64,000 bases of DNA. It comes from Variovorax boronicumulans. Its GTDB lineage: Bacteria > Pseudomonadota > Gammaproteobacteria > Burkholderiales > Burkholderiaceae_C. The first letter of the stretch is position 1, and every line of letters begins with the position of its first letter. The notes beneath the pieces were generated by a model. It did not search any database, was not told the DNA's origin, and worked only from the letters and a program-made list of their open reading frames with translations. Below, in pieces: positions 1 through 9,281 of the stretch. The stretch lies in contig NZ_JAUSSG010000011.1 of assembly GCF_030812215.1 (NCBI RefSeq), forward strand, positions 62,001 through 126,000, in the 5' to 3' direction. The position numbers were made by a program, and so were the translations under genes.

Positions 1-1146
1 GACAAGCTGCCCGCGCGCCTTTCGGCGAAGGTCAGCGGCGGCCAGATCCTCAGCAAGGCCGACATGCAGGAATGGCACGCCATCCTCAATGCGCGCGGCT
101 GGCTCGCCAACCACTGGCCCGAGCAGTACGGCGGCCCGGGCTGGACGGCGGTGGAGAAGTTCATCTTCGAACACGAATGCGCACTGGCCTTCGCACCGCG
201 CATCGTGCCCTTCGGCGTGAACATGCTGGGGCCGGTGCTCATCAAGTACGGCAACGAGGCGCAGAAACAGCGCTGGCTGCCGCGCATCCTCGACGGCTCG
301 GACTGGTGGTGCCAGGGCTACTCGGAACCCGGCGCGGGCTCCGACCTGGCGGCAGTGAAGACCTCGGCCGTGCGCGGCATCGACGCGCAGGGCGATCACT
401 ACATCGTGAACGGCCAGAAGACCTGGACCACGCTGGGCCAGCACGCCAACATGATCTTCTGCCTGGTGCGCACGAACCGCGAGGCGAAGAAGCAGGAAGG
501 CATCAGCTTCCTCCTGATCGACATGACCTCGCCCGGCGTGGAAGTGCGTCCGATCATCACGCTCGACGGCGAGCATGAAGTCAACGAGGTGTTCTTCTCC
601 GACGTGCGTGTGCCGGCCGAGAACCTCGTGGGCGAAGAGAACAAGGGCTGGACCTGCGCCAAGTACCTGCTGACCTACGAGCGCACCAACATCGCGGGCG
701 TGGGCTTCTCGGTGGCCGCGCTCGAACAGCTCAAGGGCATTGCCGCCAAGCAGGTGAAGAACGGCAAGCCGCTGGCCGAAGACCCGTCGTTCGCCGCACG
801 CATGGCGCGCGTGGAGATCGACCTGGAGAACATGAAGACGACGAACCTGCGCGTGATCGCGGCCGTGGCCGGCGGCGGCGTGCCCGGTGCGGAGAGCTCG
901 ATGCTGAAGATTCGCGGCACCGAGATCCGCCAGGAGATTTCGTCCTTAGCCCGCCGTGCGATGGGCGTGTATGGAAGGCCCTTCGTCGAGGAAGCGCTGC
1001 ACGACGGTTTCGACGGCGAGACCTTCGGCCCCGCCTACGCGAAGGCAGCCGCCGCGCGCTACTTCAACAACCGCAAGCTGTCGATCTTCGGCGGCTCCAA
1101 TGAAATCCAGAAGAACATCATCAGCAAGATGATCCTGGGCCTGTAA
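1..1146 (+). CDS. Acyl-CoA dehydrogenase, large subunit type (5' end outside window)
   Basis: FAD-dependent alpha,beta-dehydrogenation of an acyl-CoA. The reading frame is open from base 1 and the first internal ATG is at base 64, so the true start lies upstream; 381 residues are visible and perhaps 15-25 are missing for a family length near 400. The acyl-CoA dehydrogenase motif YSEPGAGSDLA lies around visible residue 110, and the C-terminal FAD/dimer motif FGGSNEIQ is near the end. At the place where medium-chain enzymes carry the catalytic Glu (IYEGT) this protein reads IFGGS, so the base is absent there. The next gene is a smaller homologue 11 bp downstream, as in pimeloyl-CoA dehydrogenase PimC/PimD pairs, so the two probably form a heteromeric enzyme. 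The family is certain; the substrate is unknown. Confidence 0.93.
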   Translation, partial: DKLPARLSAKVSGGQILSKADMQEWHAILNARGWLANHWPEQYGGPGWTAVEKFIFEHECALAFAPRIVPFGVNMLGPVLIKYGNEAQKQRWLPRILDGSDWWCQGYSEPGAGSDLAAVKTSAVRGIDAQGDHYIVNGQKTWTTLGQHANMIFCLVRTNREAKKQEGISFLLIDMTSPGVEVRPIITLDGEHEVNEVFFSDVRVPAENLVGEENKGWTCAKYLLTYERTNIAGVGFSVAALEQLKGIAAKQVKNGKPLAEDPSFAARMARVEIDLENMKTTNLRVIAAVAGGGVPGAESSMLKIRGTEIRQEISSLARRAMGVYGRPFVEEALHDGFDGETFGPAYAKAAAARYFNNRKLSIFGGSNEIQKNIISKMILGL

Positions 1147-1157
1147 GGAGACATGCA

Positions 1158-2300
1158 ATGAACTTCGAACACACCGAAGACCGGCGCATGCTCGCCGACA
1201 GCCTGAACCGCTTCATCGCCGAGCAGTACGCCTTCGATGCGCGCGACCGCATCGCGAAGTCGGCGAACGGTTTCAGCAAGGAAATCTTCCAGCAGTTCGC
1301 CGAACTCGGCGTGATCGGCGCGCTTTTCAGCGAGGCCGATGGCGGCTTCGGCGGCGGCGGCTTCGACATCGCCGTGGTCTTCGAGGCCCTGGGCCGCGGC
1401 CTCGTGGTCGAGCCGCTGCTGGGCGCGGTGATGGTCGGCGAAGCGCTCAGCGCGGCCGGCAACGATGCGCAGAAGGAAAAGCTCGGCGACATCATCAACG
1501 GCGTGACCGTCGCGGCCTTCGCGCACGACGAGGCCGACACACACTACGAACGCACGCGCGTCGCGACCCGCGCCGAGCGCAGCGGCGACGGCTGGGTGCT
1601 GAACGGCGCCAAGGCCGTCGTGCCGCAAGGCGAGCAGGCCGACCTGTTCCTCGTCTCCGCCCGCACCTCGGGCAACGTGGACGACGAAGCCGGCATCTCG
1701 CTGTTCCTCGTGCACGCAAAGGCTGCCGGCCTCACGGTGCGCGGCTGCCCCGCCATCGACGGCGGCCGCGTCGCCGAAGTCTCGCTCGACGGCGTGAAGC
1801 TCGGCGCCGACGCATTGCTCGGCGCAGAAGGCCAAGGCGCCGCGACGCTGGAACTCGCCATCGGCCGCGGCGTGCTCGCGCTGTGCGCCGAAGCCGTCGG
1901 CGCCATGGAAGCCGCCAAGACCGCGACGCTGGAGTACCTGCGAACGCGCAAGCAATTCGGCATCCTCATCGGCAGCTTCCAGGCGCTGCAGCACCGCATG
2001 GCCGACCTGCTGCTCGAGATCGAACAGGCCCGCTCGGCGGTCATCAACGCCGCGGCCGCCATCGACGGCACCGACCGCGTGGCGCGCGAGCGCGCGTTGT
2101 CGGCCGCCAAGTTCAGCATCGGCCGCATCGGCGCGCTGGTCGCCGAAGAAAGCATCCAGATGCACGGCGGCATCGGCATGACGTGGGAGCTTCCGCTGCC
2201 GCACTACGCTAAGCGCCTCGTGATGATCGACCACCAGCTCGGCGACGAAGACCATCACCTGCAGCGCTACATCGCGCTCGGTAAGGAGGTCGCGGCATGA
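1158..2300 (+). CDS. Acyl-CoA dehydrogenase, small subunit type (pimeloyl-CoA dehydrogenase-like)
   Basis: A 380-residue acyl-CoA dehydrogenase homologue, probably the partner of the preceding dehydrogenase. The N-terminal helical domain contains EDRRMLADSLNRF near residue 8, and the C-terminal domain carries QMHGGIGMTWELPLPHY near residue 335. The canonical IYEGT catalytic loop is missing; the tail reads MIDHQLGDEDHH, typical of the small subunit of pimeloyl-CoA dehydrogenase. The start ATG at 1158 follows AAGGAGA with good spacing, and the stop overlaps the next start (ATGA at 2297-2300), so translation of the three genes is coupled. It is inferred to supply half of an alpha2beta2-type enzyme passing electrons to the ETF encoded further down. 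Confidence 0.92.
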   Translation: MNFEHTEDRRMLADSLNRFIAEQYAFDARDRIAKSANGFSKEIFQQFAELGVIGALFSEADGGFGGGGFDIAVVFEALGRGLVVEPLLGAVMVGEALSAAGNDAQKEKLGDIINGVTVAAFAHDEADTHYERTRVATRAERSGDGWVLNGAKAVVPQGEQADLFLVSARTSGNVDDEAGISLFLVHAKAAGLTVRGCPAIDGGRVAEVSLDGVKLGADALLGAEGQGAATLELAIGRGVLALCAEAVGAMEAAKTATLEYLRTRKQFGILIGSFQALQHRMADLLLEIEQARSAVINAAAAIDGTDRVARERALSAAKFSIGRIGALVAEESIQMHGGIGMTWELPLPHYAKRLVMIDHQLGDEDHHLQRYIALGKEVAA

Positions 2301-3109
2301 CGGACAAGACCGTCCTCATCAGCCAACAGGGCGCGGTCCGCATCCTGACCAACAGCAACCCCGGCGCGCGCAACGCGATCACGCCGACGCTGTATGCCGA
2401 ACTGTCGTCCGCCCTCGCCGATGCACAGAACGACCCCGAAGTCGGCGCCATCGTCTTCACCGGCGCGGGCGATTTCTTCTGCTCCGGTGGCGACCTGAAC
2501 CTGCTGGCCAAGCGCCGCGAGCTGCCCGCCTCGGAGCGCCGCGAAAAGCTCGAAGGGCTGCACAACCTCGTCCGAGCGATCCGCGATTGCGGCAAGCCTG
2601 TCATCGCGGCCGTCGAAGGCGGTGCGGCGGGCGCGGGCCTCTCGACGGCGCTGGCCTGCGACATGCTCGTGTCGGCGCGCGATGCGTTCTACACGGTGGC
2701 CTACGTCAAGGTCGGCCTCACGCCGGACGGCGGCGCGACGGCCTTTCTTGCGGAGTTCGTCTCGCGCCAGGTGCTGACCGAGATGTGCCTCACCGGCGAC
2801 CGCATGACCGCCGAGCGCCTGCATGCGCTGGGCGCGGTCAACCGCCTCACCGACAAGGGCGCCGCGCTGGCCGAGGCGATTGCACTCGCGGCCAAGGTGG
2901 CCGACGGCCCGCTGCGCGCGAGCGCCCGCATCAAGACGCTGTGCCGGCAAGCGCACCGCGCCACGCTCGAAGAACAGCTCGACGCCGAGGCCGTCTACAT
3001 GGTCGAGTCGCAGGCCGACGCCGAAGCGGCCGAAGGCATCGGCGCGTTCCTCGGCAAGCGCAAGGCGGATTTCGTCGCGCTGCGCCACAAGAAGCAGGAC
3101 GCGCCCTGA
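2297..3109 (+). CDS. Enoyl-CoA hydratase/isomerase family protein
   Basis: Crotonase-fold protein of 270 residues that would hydrate or isomerise the enoyl-CoA made by the preceding dehydrogenases. The oxyanion-hole segment FFCSGGDLNLL is near residue 60 and the second oxyanion segment GGAAGAGLSTALACD near residue 110. The usual active-site Glu of the GxxPEAGG stretch is replaced by Asp (GLTPDGGAT), and the first Glu is also absent, so isomerase activity or an atypical hydratase is possible. The start overlaps the preceding stop (ATGA). The C-terminus (KRKADF) is typical of the family. Substrate not determinable. Confidence 0.9.
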   Translation: MTDKTVLISQQGAVRILTNSNPGARNAITPTLYAELSSALADAQNDPEVGAIVFTGAGDFFCSGGDLNLLAKRRELPASERREKLEGLHNLVRAIRDCGKPVIAAVEGGAAGAGLSTALACDMLVSARDAFYTVAYVKVGLTPDGGATAFLAEFVSRQVLTEMCLTGDRMTAERLHALGAVNRLTDKGAALAEAIALAAKVADGPLRASARIKTLCRQAHRATLEEQLDAEAVYMVESQADAEAAEGIGAFLGKRKADFVALRHKKQDAP

Positions 3110-3191
3110 CGCCGTCCGCACAACCCCACCTTCCCGCCTCGCAGATCGGTCACGCCGTGCGGGGCTTTCTCGTTTCCAGGGAGTTGCCTTC

Positions 3192-4400
3192 ATGCCACTG
3201 CTGAATTCCTCGCTGCCGCTCGCCGGCGTGCGCGTTCTCGATCTGTCCCGCATCCTCGCGGGCCCCTGGTGCGGCATGGTGCTGGCCGACATGGGTGCCG
3301 AGGTGATCAAGGTCGAGCATCCGGGCCGCGGCGACGACACGCGCGACTGGGGCCTGCGCGTCGGCAAGACCGAGACCGCCTACTTCAACAGCGTGAACCG
3401 CAACAAGCGCTCGGTCACGCTCGACCTGCAGACGCCCGAGGGCCAGCAGATCGCGCGCGATCTTGCGAAGCAGTGCGACGTGGTGATCCAGAACTTCAAG
3501 TTCGGCGGCATCGACAAGCTGGGCCTGGGCTACGAGCAACTGAGCAAGGAACATCCGGGCCTCATCTACTGCTCGATCTCCGGCTACGACCGCACCGGCC
3601 CCGAGGCCGCACGCCCCGGCTACGACCTCGTGGTGCAGGGCGAGGCAGGCCTGATGGCGCTCAACGGCGAAGCGAACCAGCCGCCGCTGAAGTTCGGCGT
3701 GGCCGCCGTGGACCTCTTCACCGGCATGTACTCGGCGCAGGCCATCCTCGCCGCGCTCTACCAGCGCGAAAAAACCGGCAAGGGTCGGCACGTGGAGATG
3801 GCGCTCTTCGACTGCGGCCTGATGATCACCGCCTACTACGGCCTCGAAGCGCTGCTGATGGGCGAAGACCCGCCGCGCTACGGCAACTCGCATCCGTCGA
3901 TCGTGCCCTACGGCGTGTTCGATGCGGCCGACGGCCCGCTGGTCATCACCGTGGGCAACAACGCGCAGTTCGCGCGCTTCTGCACCGACGTGATCGAGCG
4001 GCCCGACCTTGCGGCCGACGAGCGCTTCAAGACCAACATCCTGCGTTCGGCGAACCGCGCGGTGCTGCTGCCCGAGCTGCACGCCGAACTCGCGAAGCGC
4101 CAGCGCGCCGACCTGCTCGCGAAGCTCACCGCCTCGGGCATTCCGTGCGGCGAAGTGCTGGGCCTGCTCGAAGCGCTGCAATCGAAGCGCGCGACCGATG
4201 CGGGTCTCGTGACCACGCAGCCGCACCCGGTGGCCGGCACGGTCAACGTGCTCGCGCCGCCCTACCGTTTCGATGGCGAGCGCCTGCCGGTGCGCAGTGC
4301 GCCGCCCACGCTAGGCGAAGGCACGCACGACGTGCTGCAGTCCCTGCTCGGCCTGTCGGATGACAAGCTGGCCGCGCTGAAAACAAGTGGCGTCGTCTGA
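3192..4400 (+). CDS. CaiB/BaiF family CoA-transferase
   Basis: Class III CoA-transferase of 402 residues that moves CoA between carboxylic acids, activating the operon's substrate without ATP. The frame stays open upstream to 2823, but the family N-terminus (PLAGVRVLDLSRILAGPW) places the start at ATG 3192 after CAGGGAG. The CoA-binding segment AEVIKVEHPG is at residues 36-45. The catalytic Asp is D145 in RPGYDLVVQGEAG, which matches the aspartate used by formyl-CoA transferase. It lies 82 bp after the hydratase in the same orientation. Together with the acyl-CoA synthetase downstream it gives the operon two possible CoA activation routes. Confidence 0.92.
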   Translation: MPLLNSSLPLAGVRVLDLSRILAGPWCGMVLADMGAEVIKVEHPGRGDDTRDWGLRVGKTETAYFNSVNRNKRSVTLDLQTPEGQQIARDLAKQCDVVIQNFKFGGIDKLGLGYEQLSKEHPGLIYCSISGYDRTGPEAARPGYDLVVQGEAGLMALNGEANQPPLKFGVAAVDLFTGMYSAQAILAALYQREKTGKGRHVEMALFDCGLMITAYYGLEALLMGEDPPRYGNSHPSIVPYGVFDAADGPLVITVGNNAQFARFCTDVIERPDLAADERFKTNILRSANRAVLLPELHAELAKRQRADLLAKLTASGIPCGEVLGLLEALQSKRATDAGLVTTQPHPVAGTVNVLAPPYRFDGERLPVRSAPPTLGEGTHDVLQSLLGLSDDKLAALKTSGVV

Positions 4401-4445
4401 AGACGCGCCTGTGCATTCCTGATCCCCTGAATTAGCAAGAAGTCC

Positions 4446-5444
4446 ATGGCCTCCCTCGTTTCCCGTTCCCTTCGCAATCCTCTTCGCCGTGCACTCGTCG
4501 CCCTGGCTCTTCCACTCATCGCCGGCGGCGCCTTCGCGCAAGCCTGGCCCGCCAAGCCGATCACGCTGATCGTGCCCTTCCCGCCCGGCGGTCCGACCGA
4601 CGTGGCCTCGCGCATCGTGGCGCAGAAGATGTCGGTCGCGCTCAAGCAGAGCATCGTCATCGACAACCGCAGCGGCGCCTCGGGCACCGTGGGCGCAGCC
4701 GCCGCGGCACGCGCGGCACCCGACGGCTACACCTTCGTGATGCTGGCCACGCCCACGCTCCTGGCTTCGCACCTCTACGGCCCGACCGGCTACGACATCT
4801 TCAAGAACTTCACGCCCGTGGGCTCGGTGTACGACCTGCCGATCGTGCTGGTGGTCAACCCCAAGTCGCTGCCCGACGTGACCACCCTGCAGGGCCTGAT
4901 CGCCAAGGCCAAGGCCGAGGGCGGCAAGCTCAACTACACGACGGCCGGCGCCGGCAGCTTCGGCCACCTGACGACCGAGCAACTGAAGACCATCGGCAAG
5001 TTCGACATGCAGCACGTGCCCTACCGCGGCAGCGCGCCGGCCGTGACCGACCTCATCGGCGGCCAGGTGCCCGCGATGTTCTCGGACCTCGTGGGCGTGC
5101 TGCCGCACATCAAGGCCGGCAAGCTGCGCGCCATCGCGGTCGGCTCCGGCCAGCGCGTGAGCCTGCTGCCCGACGTGAAGACGGTGGCCGAGCAGGGCTT
5201 CCCCGGCTTCGATGCGACCTCGTGGGGCGGCCTGCTCGCACCCGCCGGCACGCCCAAGGAAGTGATCGACCGCATGAGCGCCGAACTCAAGACCGCCCTG
5301 GCCGACAAGCAGGTGCAGGAGAAGCTCGAAAGCGTCGGCTCCTTCGCGGCCTACCGCACGCCCGAGCAGACCGGCGTTCGCATGCGCGAGGACTTCGAAC
5401 GCTGGGGCAAGGTCATTCGCGACAACAAGATCACGAACCAGTAA
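4446..5444 (+). CDS. Bug-family tripartite tricarboxylate receptor (periplasmic binding protein)
   Basis: Periplasmic solute-binding protein of 332 residues. The N-terminus has a basic stretch followed by a hydrophobic signal ending in AFAQA, with cleavage likely near residue 32. The Bug hallmark follows: WPAKPITLIVPFPPGGPTD, a beta strand and ligand-binding loop that usually contacts a carboxylate. GGQVPAMFSDL near residue 210 is a further family signature. No TctA/TctB membrane proteins are encoded nearby, so it must use a transporter encoded elsewhere or act as a sensor, as proposed for many orphan Bug proteins. It sits between the CoA-transferase and the acyl-CoA synthetase, so its ligand is probably the operon's acid substrate. 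Confidence 0.93.
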   Translation: MASLVSRSLRNPLRRALVALALPLIAGGAFAQAWPAKPITLIVPFPPGGPTDVASRIVAQKMSVALKQSIVIDNRSGASGTVGAAAAARAAPDGYTFVMLATPTLLASHLYGPTGYDIFKNFTPVGSVYDLPIVLVVNPKSLPDVTTLQGLIAKAKAEGGKLNYTTAGAGSFGHLTTEQLKTIGKFDMQHVPYRGSAPAVTDLIGGQVPAMFSDLVGVLPHIKAGKLRAIAVGSGQRVSLLPDVKTVAEQGFPGFDATSWGGLLAPAGTPKEVIDRMSAELKTALADKQVQEKLESVGSFAAYRTPEQTGVRMREDFERWGKVIRDNKITNQ

Positions 5445-5497
5445 AACTGCAGCCACCCGTCCGCAGCCGGCAAGACGACATCAAGGAGACAGACAAC

Positions 5498-7453
5498 ATG
5501 ACGACAGGCAACGACAAGAACAACAACATGGGAACGGCCGGTGCGCCGTTTCGCCCCCTGTTCCCGGTGCGCGGCCTCGCCGACATCCGGCGGCTGGAAG
5601 AAACGCCGCTCGAGGAAGCGCTCACGGTGCGCAGCACCTACGAGCTGTTCCGCAATTCCGGTGCGGCCTTTGGCGACAAGACCGCGCTCACGTTCTTGCG
5701 CTCCGGCAATCCGGCCGATGAACCGATCCGCTGGTCGTATGCCGAACTGCTCGCGGGCATTCACCAGACCGCGAACCTGCTGCACACGCTGGGCGTGGGG
5801 CCTCAAGACGCGGTCGCGGTGCTGCTGCCCGGCTGCCTCGAATACCACCTCGCGCTCTGGGGCGGCGAGGCGGCCGGCATCGTGCAGCCGCTCAATCCTT
5901 TGTTGACCGACGAGAAGCTGGTCGCGCTGATGACCGCGGCGCGCGCGAAGGTGCTGATCGCCTATGGCTCGGACGCGGAATCGGGCATGTGGTCGAAGGC
6001 GATGCGCCTGCGCGCCCAGGTGCCCACGCTCACGACCGTGCTGCGCGTGGCGCCGCACGACGAAGCGCCGGGCGCTGCCGGTGCACTGCCTGAAGGGGTA
6101 GCGGAGTTCGACGTGCTGCGCGCCGCGCAACCGTCGGATCGCCTCGTGAGCGGCCGCGACATCGCGCCCACCGACATCGCCGCCTACTTCCACACCGGCG
6201 GCACCACCGGCGCGCCCAAGCTCGCGCGCCACAGCCACGGCGCGCAGGTGTTCACCGCCTGGGCCAGCGTGCAGCTCGCGGGCATGAACGAACAAGGCAT
6301 CTCGATCAACGGCTACCCGCTGTTCCATGTGGCGGGCGTGCTGCCGGCCTCGCTCTCGTCGCTGTCGGCGGGCGTGGAGGTGATCATTCCGACGCCTTCG
6401 CTGCTGCGCAACAAGGAGGTGCTCGCCAACTACTGGAAGCTGGTCGCGAAATACAGGCCGACCTCGCTTTCGGCCGTGCCCACGGTGCTCGCGGCACTGG
6501 CGAACGTGCCGCTCGATGGCGCGGACATTTCCTCGATCACCTACTGCCGTACCGGCGCCGCCGTGCTCGCGCCCGAGCTGGCCGCGCGCTTCGAGCGGCT
6601 GTTCGGCCTGCATGTGCACGAGAGCCTGGGCATGACGGAGATGGCGGGCATCTCGACCATCACGCCGCCGGGCGTGAACGGGCCCGCGGGGTGCGTGGGC
6701 TTTCGCCTGCCGTATTCGCAGATCCGCATCGTCGCGCTCGACGAGAGCGGCAACGCGAGCGACCGCGACGTGGCGCCCGGCGAACAGGGCATGGTGCTCT
6801 TCAAGTCGCCCAACGTGTTCTCGGGCTTCGTCGATCCGGCGGACAACGCCAAGGCCTTCACCGCCGACGGCTGGCTCGCGACCGGCGACCTCGGCTGGAT
6901 GGACAGCGAGGAACGGCTCAATCTCACCGGCCGCTCGAAGGACCTGATCATCCGCAGCGGCCACAACATCGACCCCAAGACCATCGAGGACGCGCTCGGC
7001 GCGCACCCTGCGGTGCAACTGTGCGCGGCTGTGGGCGCGCCCGATGCCTATGCGGGCGAGCTGCCAGTGGTCTTCGCGACGCTGGTGCCTGGCGCCTCGG
7101 CCACCGAAGACGAGCTGCTCGCCTTCACCGCCGCGCGCGTGGACGAAGCGCCCGCCAAGCCCAAGTGGGTGTCGGTGATCGGCGCCATGCCGATGACCAA
7201 CGTCGGCAAGATCTACAAGCCCGAGCTGCGCGCCATGGCCGCACGGCAGGTGGTGACCGCGACGGTCGGCGAGGTGTGCGCCGAACTCGGCGCGAGCGAT
7301 GCGGCAACGCTCGCCGTGACCACCGAGGGCGAATGCCTCGTGCATGTGCAGATCGATGCCGCCGCAACTGGTGCACTGGCCGCAACGCTGCAGGAGCGGC
7401 TGCAGAAGGCGCTGGCGCCTCTGCCCTTCAAGACGCGCATTGCGCTGAAGTGA
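5498..7453 (+). CDS. Acyl-CoA synthetase (AMP-forming)
   Basis: ATP-dependent acid:CoA ligase of the ANL superfamily, 651 residues. The frame is open upstream into the preceding gene, but AAGGAG at 5483-5488 places the start at ATG 5498. The phosphate-binding loop TGGTTGAPK is at residues 233-241, the adenylate motif HESLGMTEMAGIS around 375, the hinge GRSKDLIIRSGHN around 480, and the catalytic Lys in PMTNVGKIYKPEL near 570. About 80 residues after that lysine, it is longer at the C-terminus than a typical 550-residue ligase. It is expected to adenylate a carboxylic acid taken up through the adjacent Bug receptors and hand it to the acyl-CoA dehydrogenases. Confidence 0.93.
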   Translation: MTTGNDKNNNMGTAGAPFRPLFPVRGLADIRRLEETPLEEALTVRSTYELFRNSGAAFGDKTALTFLRSGNPADEPIRWSYAELLAGIHQTANLLHTLGVGPQDAVAVLLPGCLEYHLALWGGEAAGIVQPLNPLLTDEKLVALMTAARAKVLIAYGSDAESGMWSKAMRLRAQVPTLTTVLRVAPHDEAPGAAGALPEGVAEFDVLRAAQPSDRLVSGRDIAPTDIAAYFHTGGTTGAPKLARHSHGAQVFTAWASVQLAGMNEQGISINGYPLFHVAGVLPASLSSLSAGVEVIIPTPSLLRNKEVLANYWKLVAKYRPTSLSAVPTVLAALANVPLDGADISSITYCRTGAAVLAPELAARFERLFGLHVHESLGMTEMAGISTITPPGVNGPAGCVGFRLPYSQIRIVALDESGNASDRDVAPGEQGMVLFKSPNVFSGFVDPADNAKAFTADGWLATGDLGWMDSEERLNLTGRSKDLIIRSGHNIDPKTIEDALGAHPAVQLCAAVGAPDAYAGELPVVFATLVPGASATEDELLAFTAARVDEAPAKPKWVSVIGAMPMTNVGKIYKPELRAMAARQVVTATVGEVCAELGASDAATLAVTTEGECLVHVQIDAAATGALAATLQERLQKALAPLPFKTRIALK

Positions 7454-7495
7454 ACTGAACCTCAAGAGTTTCTGAAACCAACGGGAGACAAGACC

Positions 7496-8497
7496 ATGGC
7501 CCATTCATCCGCCAACCGCCGCGCATTGCTTTGCGCCGCCGCCGCATCGACCGCCGCACTGTTCGCGCTGGCACCCGCGCACGCGCAGGCGCCCTACCCG
7601 AACAAGCCCATTCGCCTCGTCGTGCCCTTCCAGGCCGGCGGCGCGACCGACGTGCTCGCGCGCGTGCTGGCCCAGAAGATGTCGACCGGCTTCGGCCAGC
7701 CCGTCGTCATCGACAACAAGCCGGGTGCGGCCGGCATCATCGGCACCGATGCAGTCGCCAAGTCGGCGCCGGATGGCTACACCGTCGTCTTCTCGCTCAG
7801 CAACGCGCTGCTGACCAACGAATTCCTCTACGAGAAGCTGCCCTACGACACGCAGCGCGACCTCACGCTGGTCTACCAGGTGGCGATGGGGCCGCTGGTG
7901 CTCGTGGTGCATCCGAGCGTGCCGGTGAAGACAGCGCCCGAACTGCTGAAGTACGTGGCCGCGAACAAGGGCAAGGTCGCCTACGGCTCCTACGGCGTGG
8001 GCGCGTACCCGCACCTGGCCGGCGCGCACATGAGCCTCACGCAGCAGGCCGACATGAACCACGTTGCCTACAAGGGCGAGGCACCGATGATCCAGGACCT
8101 GATCGGCGGCCAGATCCAGATGGCCTATGCGAGCGCGCTCGTGGCCAAGCCGCATATCGACGCGGGCAAGGTGCGGGCCATCGGCGTGAGCGGCGAACGC
8201 CGCATGGCCGCGCTGCCCAACGTGCCGACGATGGCCGAGCAGGGCCTGAAGGACGAGGCCTACCGCGTGACCGGCTGGCTCGCCTTCGCGGTGCCCGCCA
8301 AGACGCCCAAGCCCATCGTGGACCGCATTGCCGACGAAGTGCGCAAGGCCTCGCAGCAGCCCGACGTGCGCGAGCGCATTGCAGCCATGGGCTTCGAGCT
8401 CAAGGACAGCTCGCCCGAACTCTTTGCCGCCGCTTGGAAGCAGGAGCGCCCGGTGTGGGAGCGGCTCATCAAGCAATCGGGCGCGAAGCTCGAGTGA
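7496..8497 (+). CDS. Bug-family tripartite tricarboxylate receptor (second copy)
   Basis: Periplasmic binding protein of 333 residues, paralogous to the receptor at 4446. The N-terminus has NRRALLCAAAAS, a twin-arginine-like stretch leading into a hydrophobic signal with cleavage near APAHAQA. The mature protein opens with the Bug motif YPNKPIRLVVPFQAGGATD. ATG 7496 is preceded by CGGGAGA. Two divergent Bug receptors in one operon without TctAB suggest two related ligands, or one transport and one signalling role. It is followed 32 bp later by etfB. Confidence 0.93.
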   Translation: MAHSSANRRALLCAAAASTAALFALAPAHAQAPYPNKPIRLVVPFQAGGATDVLARVLAQKMSTGFGQPVVIDNKPGAAGIIGTDAVAKSAPDGYTVVFSLSNALLTNEFLYEKLPYDTQRDLTLVYQVAMGPLVLVVHPSVPVKTAPELLKYVAANKGKVAYGSYGVGAYPHLAGAHMSLTQQADMNHVAYKGEAPMIQDLIGGQIQMAYASALVAKPHIDAGKVRAIGVSGERRMAALPNVPTMAEQGLKDEAYRVTGWLAFAVPAKTPKPIVDRIADEVRKASQQPDVRERIAAMGFELKDSSPELFAAAWKQERPVWERLIKQSGAKLE

Positions 8498-8529
8498 ACG
8501 AACCTCATCTGATTTCTGAAGGAACAACC

Positions 8530-9279
8530 ATGAAGATTCTTGTGCCTGTCAAACGGGTCGTCGATTACAACGTGAAGGTGCGCGTCAAGAGCGACGGCAC
8601 CGGGGTGGACATTGCCAACGTCAAGATGAGCATGAACCCCTTCGATGAGATCGCTGTCGAAGAAGCTGTGCGTCTGAAAGAGAAGGGCGTGGTCACCGAA
8701 GTCATCGCCGTCTCGTGCGGCGATGCCAAGTGCCAGGAAACGCTGCGCACCGCGATGGCCATCGGTGCTGATCGCGGCATCCTGGTCGAGACCACCGAAG
8801 AGCTGCAGCCGCTGGCTGTCGCCAAGCTCCTGAAGGCGCTGGTCGACAAGGAACAGCCCCAGCTCATCATCCTGGGCAAGCAAGCCATCGACGATGACGC
8901 CAACCAGACGGGCCAGATGCTCGCTGCCCTGGCCGACCTGCCCCAGGCCACCTTCGCCTCCAAGGTCGAAGTCGCCGGCGACAAGGCCACGGTCACTCGC
9001 GAAGTCGACGGCGGCATGGAAACGCTGACGCTCACGCTGCCGGCCGTCATCACGACCGACCTGCGCCTGAACGAGCCGCGCTACGTCACCTTGCCCAACA
9101 TCATGAAGGCCAAGAAGAAGCAGCTCGATACCTTCAAGCCCGAAGACCTGGGCGTCGATGTGAAGCCCCGCCTGAAGACCCTGAAGGTCAGCGAGCCGCC
9201 CAAGCGCGGCGCGGGCATCAAGGTGCCTGACGTGGCGACGCTGGTGGACAAACTGAAGAACGAAGCGAAGGTGATCTGA
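8530..9279 (+). CDS. etfB: Electron transfer flavoprotein beta subunit
   Basis: Beta subunit (249 residues) of ETF, which takes electrons from acyl-CoA dehydrogenases and delivers them to ETF-quinone oxidoreductase. The N-terminus MKILVPVKRVVDYN and the AMP-binding/recognition region (QAIDDDANQTGQ, with TLPAVITTDLRLNEPRY downstream) are hallmark ETF-beta sequences. The C-terminal helix that wraps around the alpha subunit is present. The frame is open upstream but the family N-terminus fixes the start at ATG 8530, after GAAGGAA. etfA starts 2 bp after the stop, the usual coupled arrangement. Confidence 0.97.
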   Translation: MKILVPVKRVVDYNVKVRVKSDGTGVDIANVKMSMNPFDEIAVEEAVRLKEKGVVTEVIAVSCGDAKCQETLRTAMAIGADRGILVETTEELQPLAVAKLLKALVDKEQPQLIILGKQAIDDDANQTGQMLAALADLPQATFASKVEVAGDKATVTREVDGGMETLTLTLPAVITTDLRLNEPRYVTLPNIMKAKKKQLDTFKPEDLGVDVKPRLKTLKVSEPPKRGAGIKVPDVATLVDKLKNEAKVI

Positions 9280-9281
9280 AC

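Noticed and set aside
5351..7504. Long open frame of 717 codons on the minus strand over the acyl-CoA synthetase
   Set aside because: It is antisense to a clear gene, rich in Arg/His/Ala, and is explained by high GC at third codon positions.
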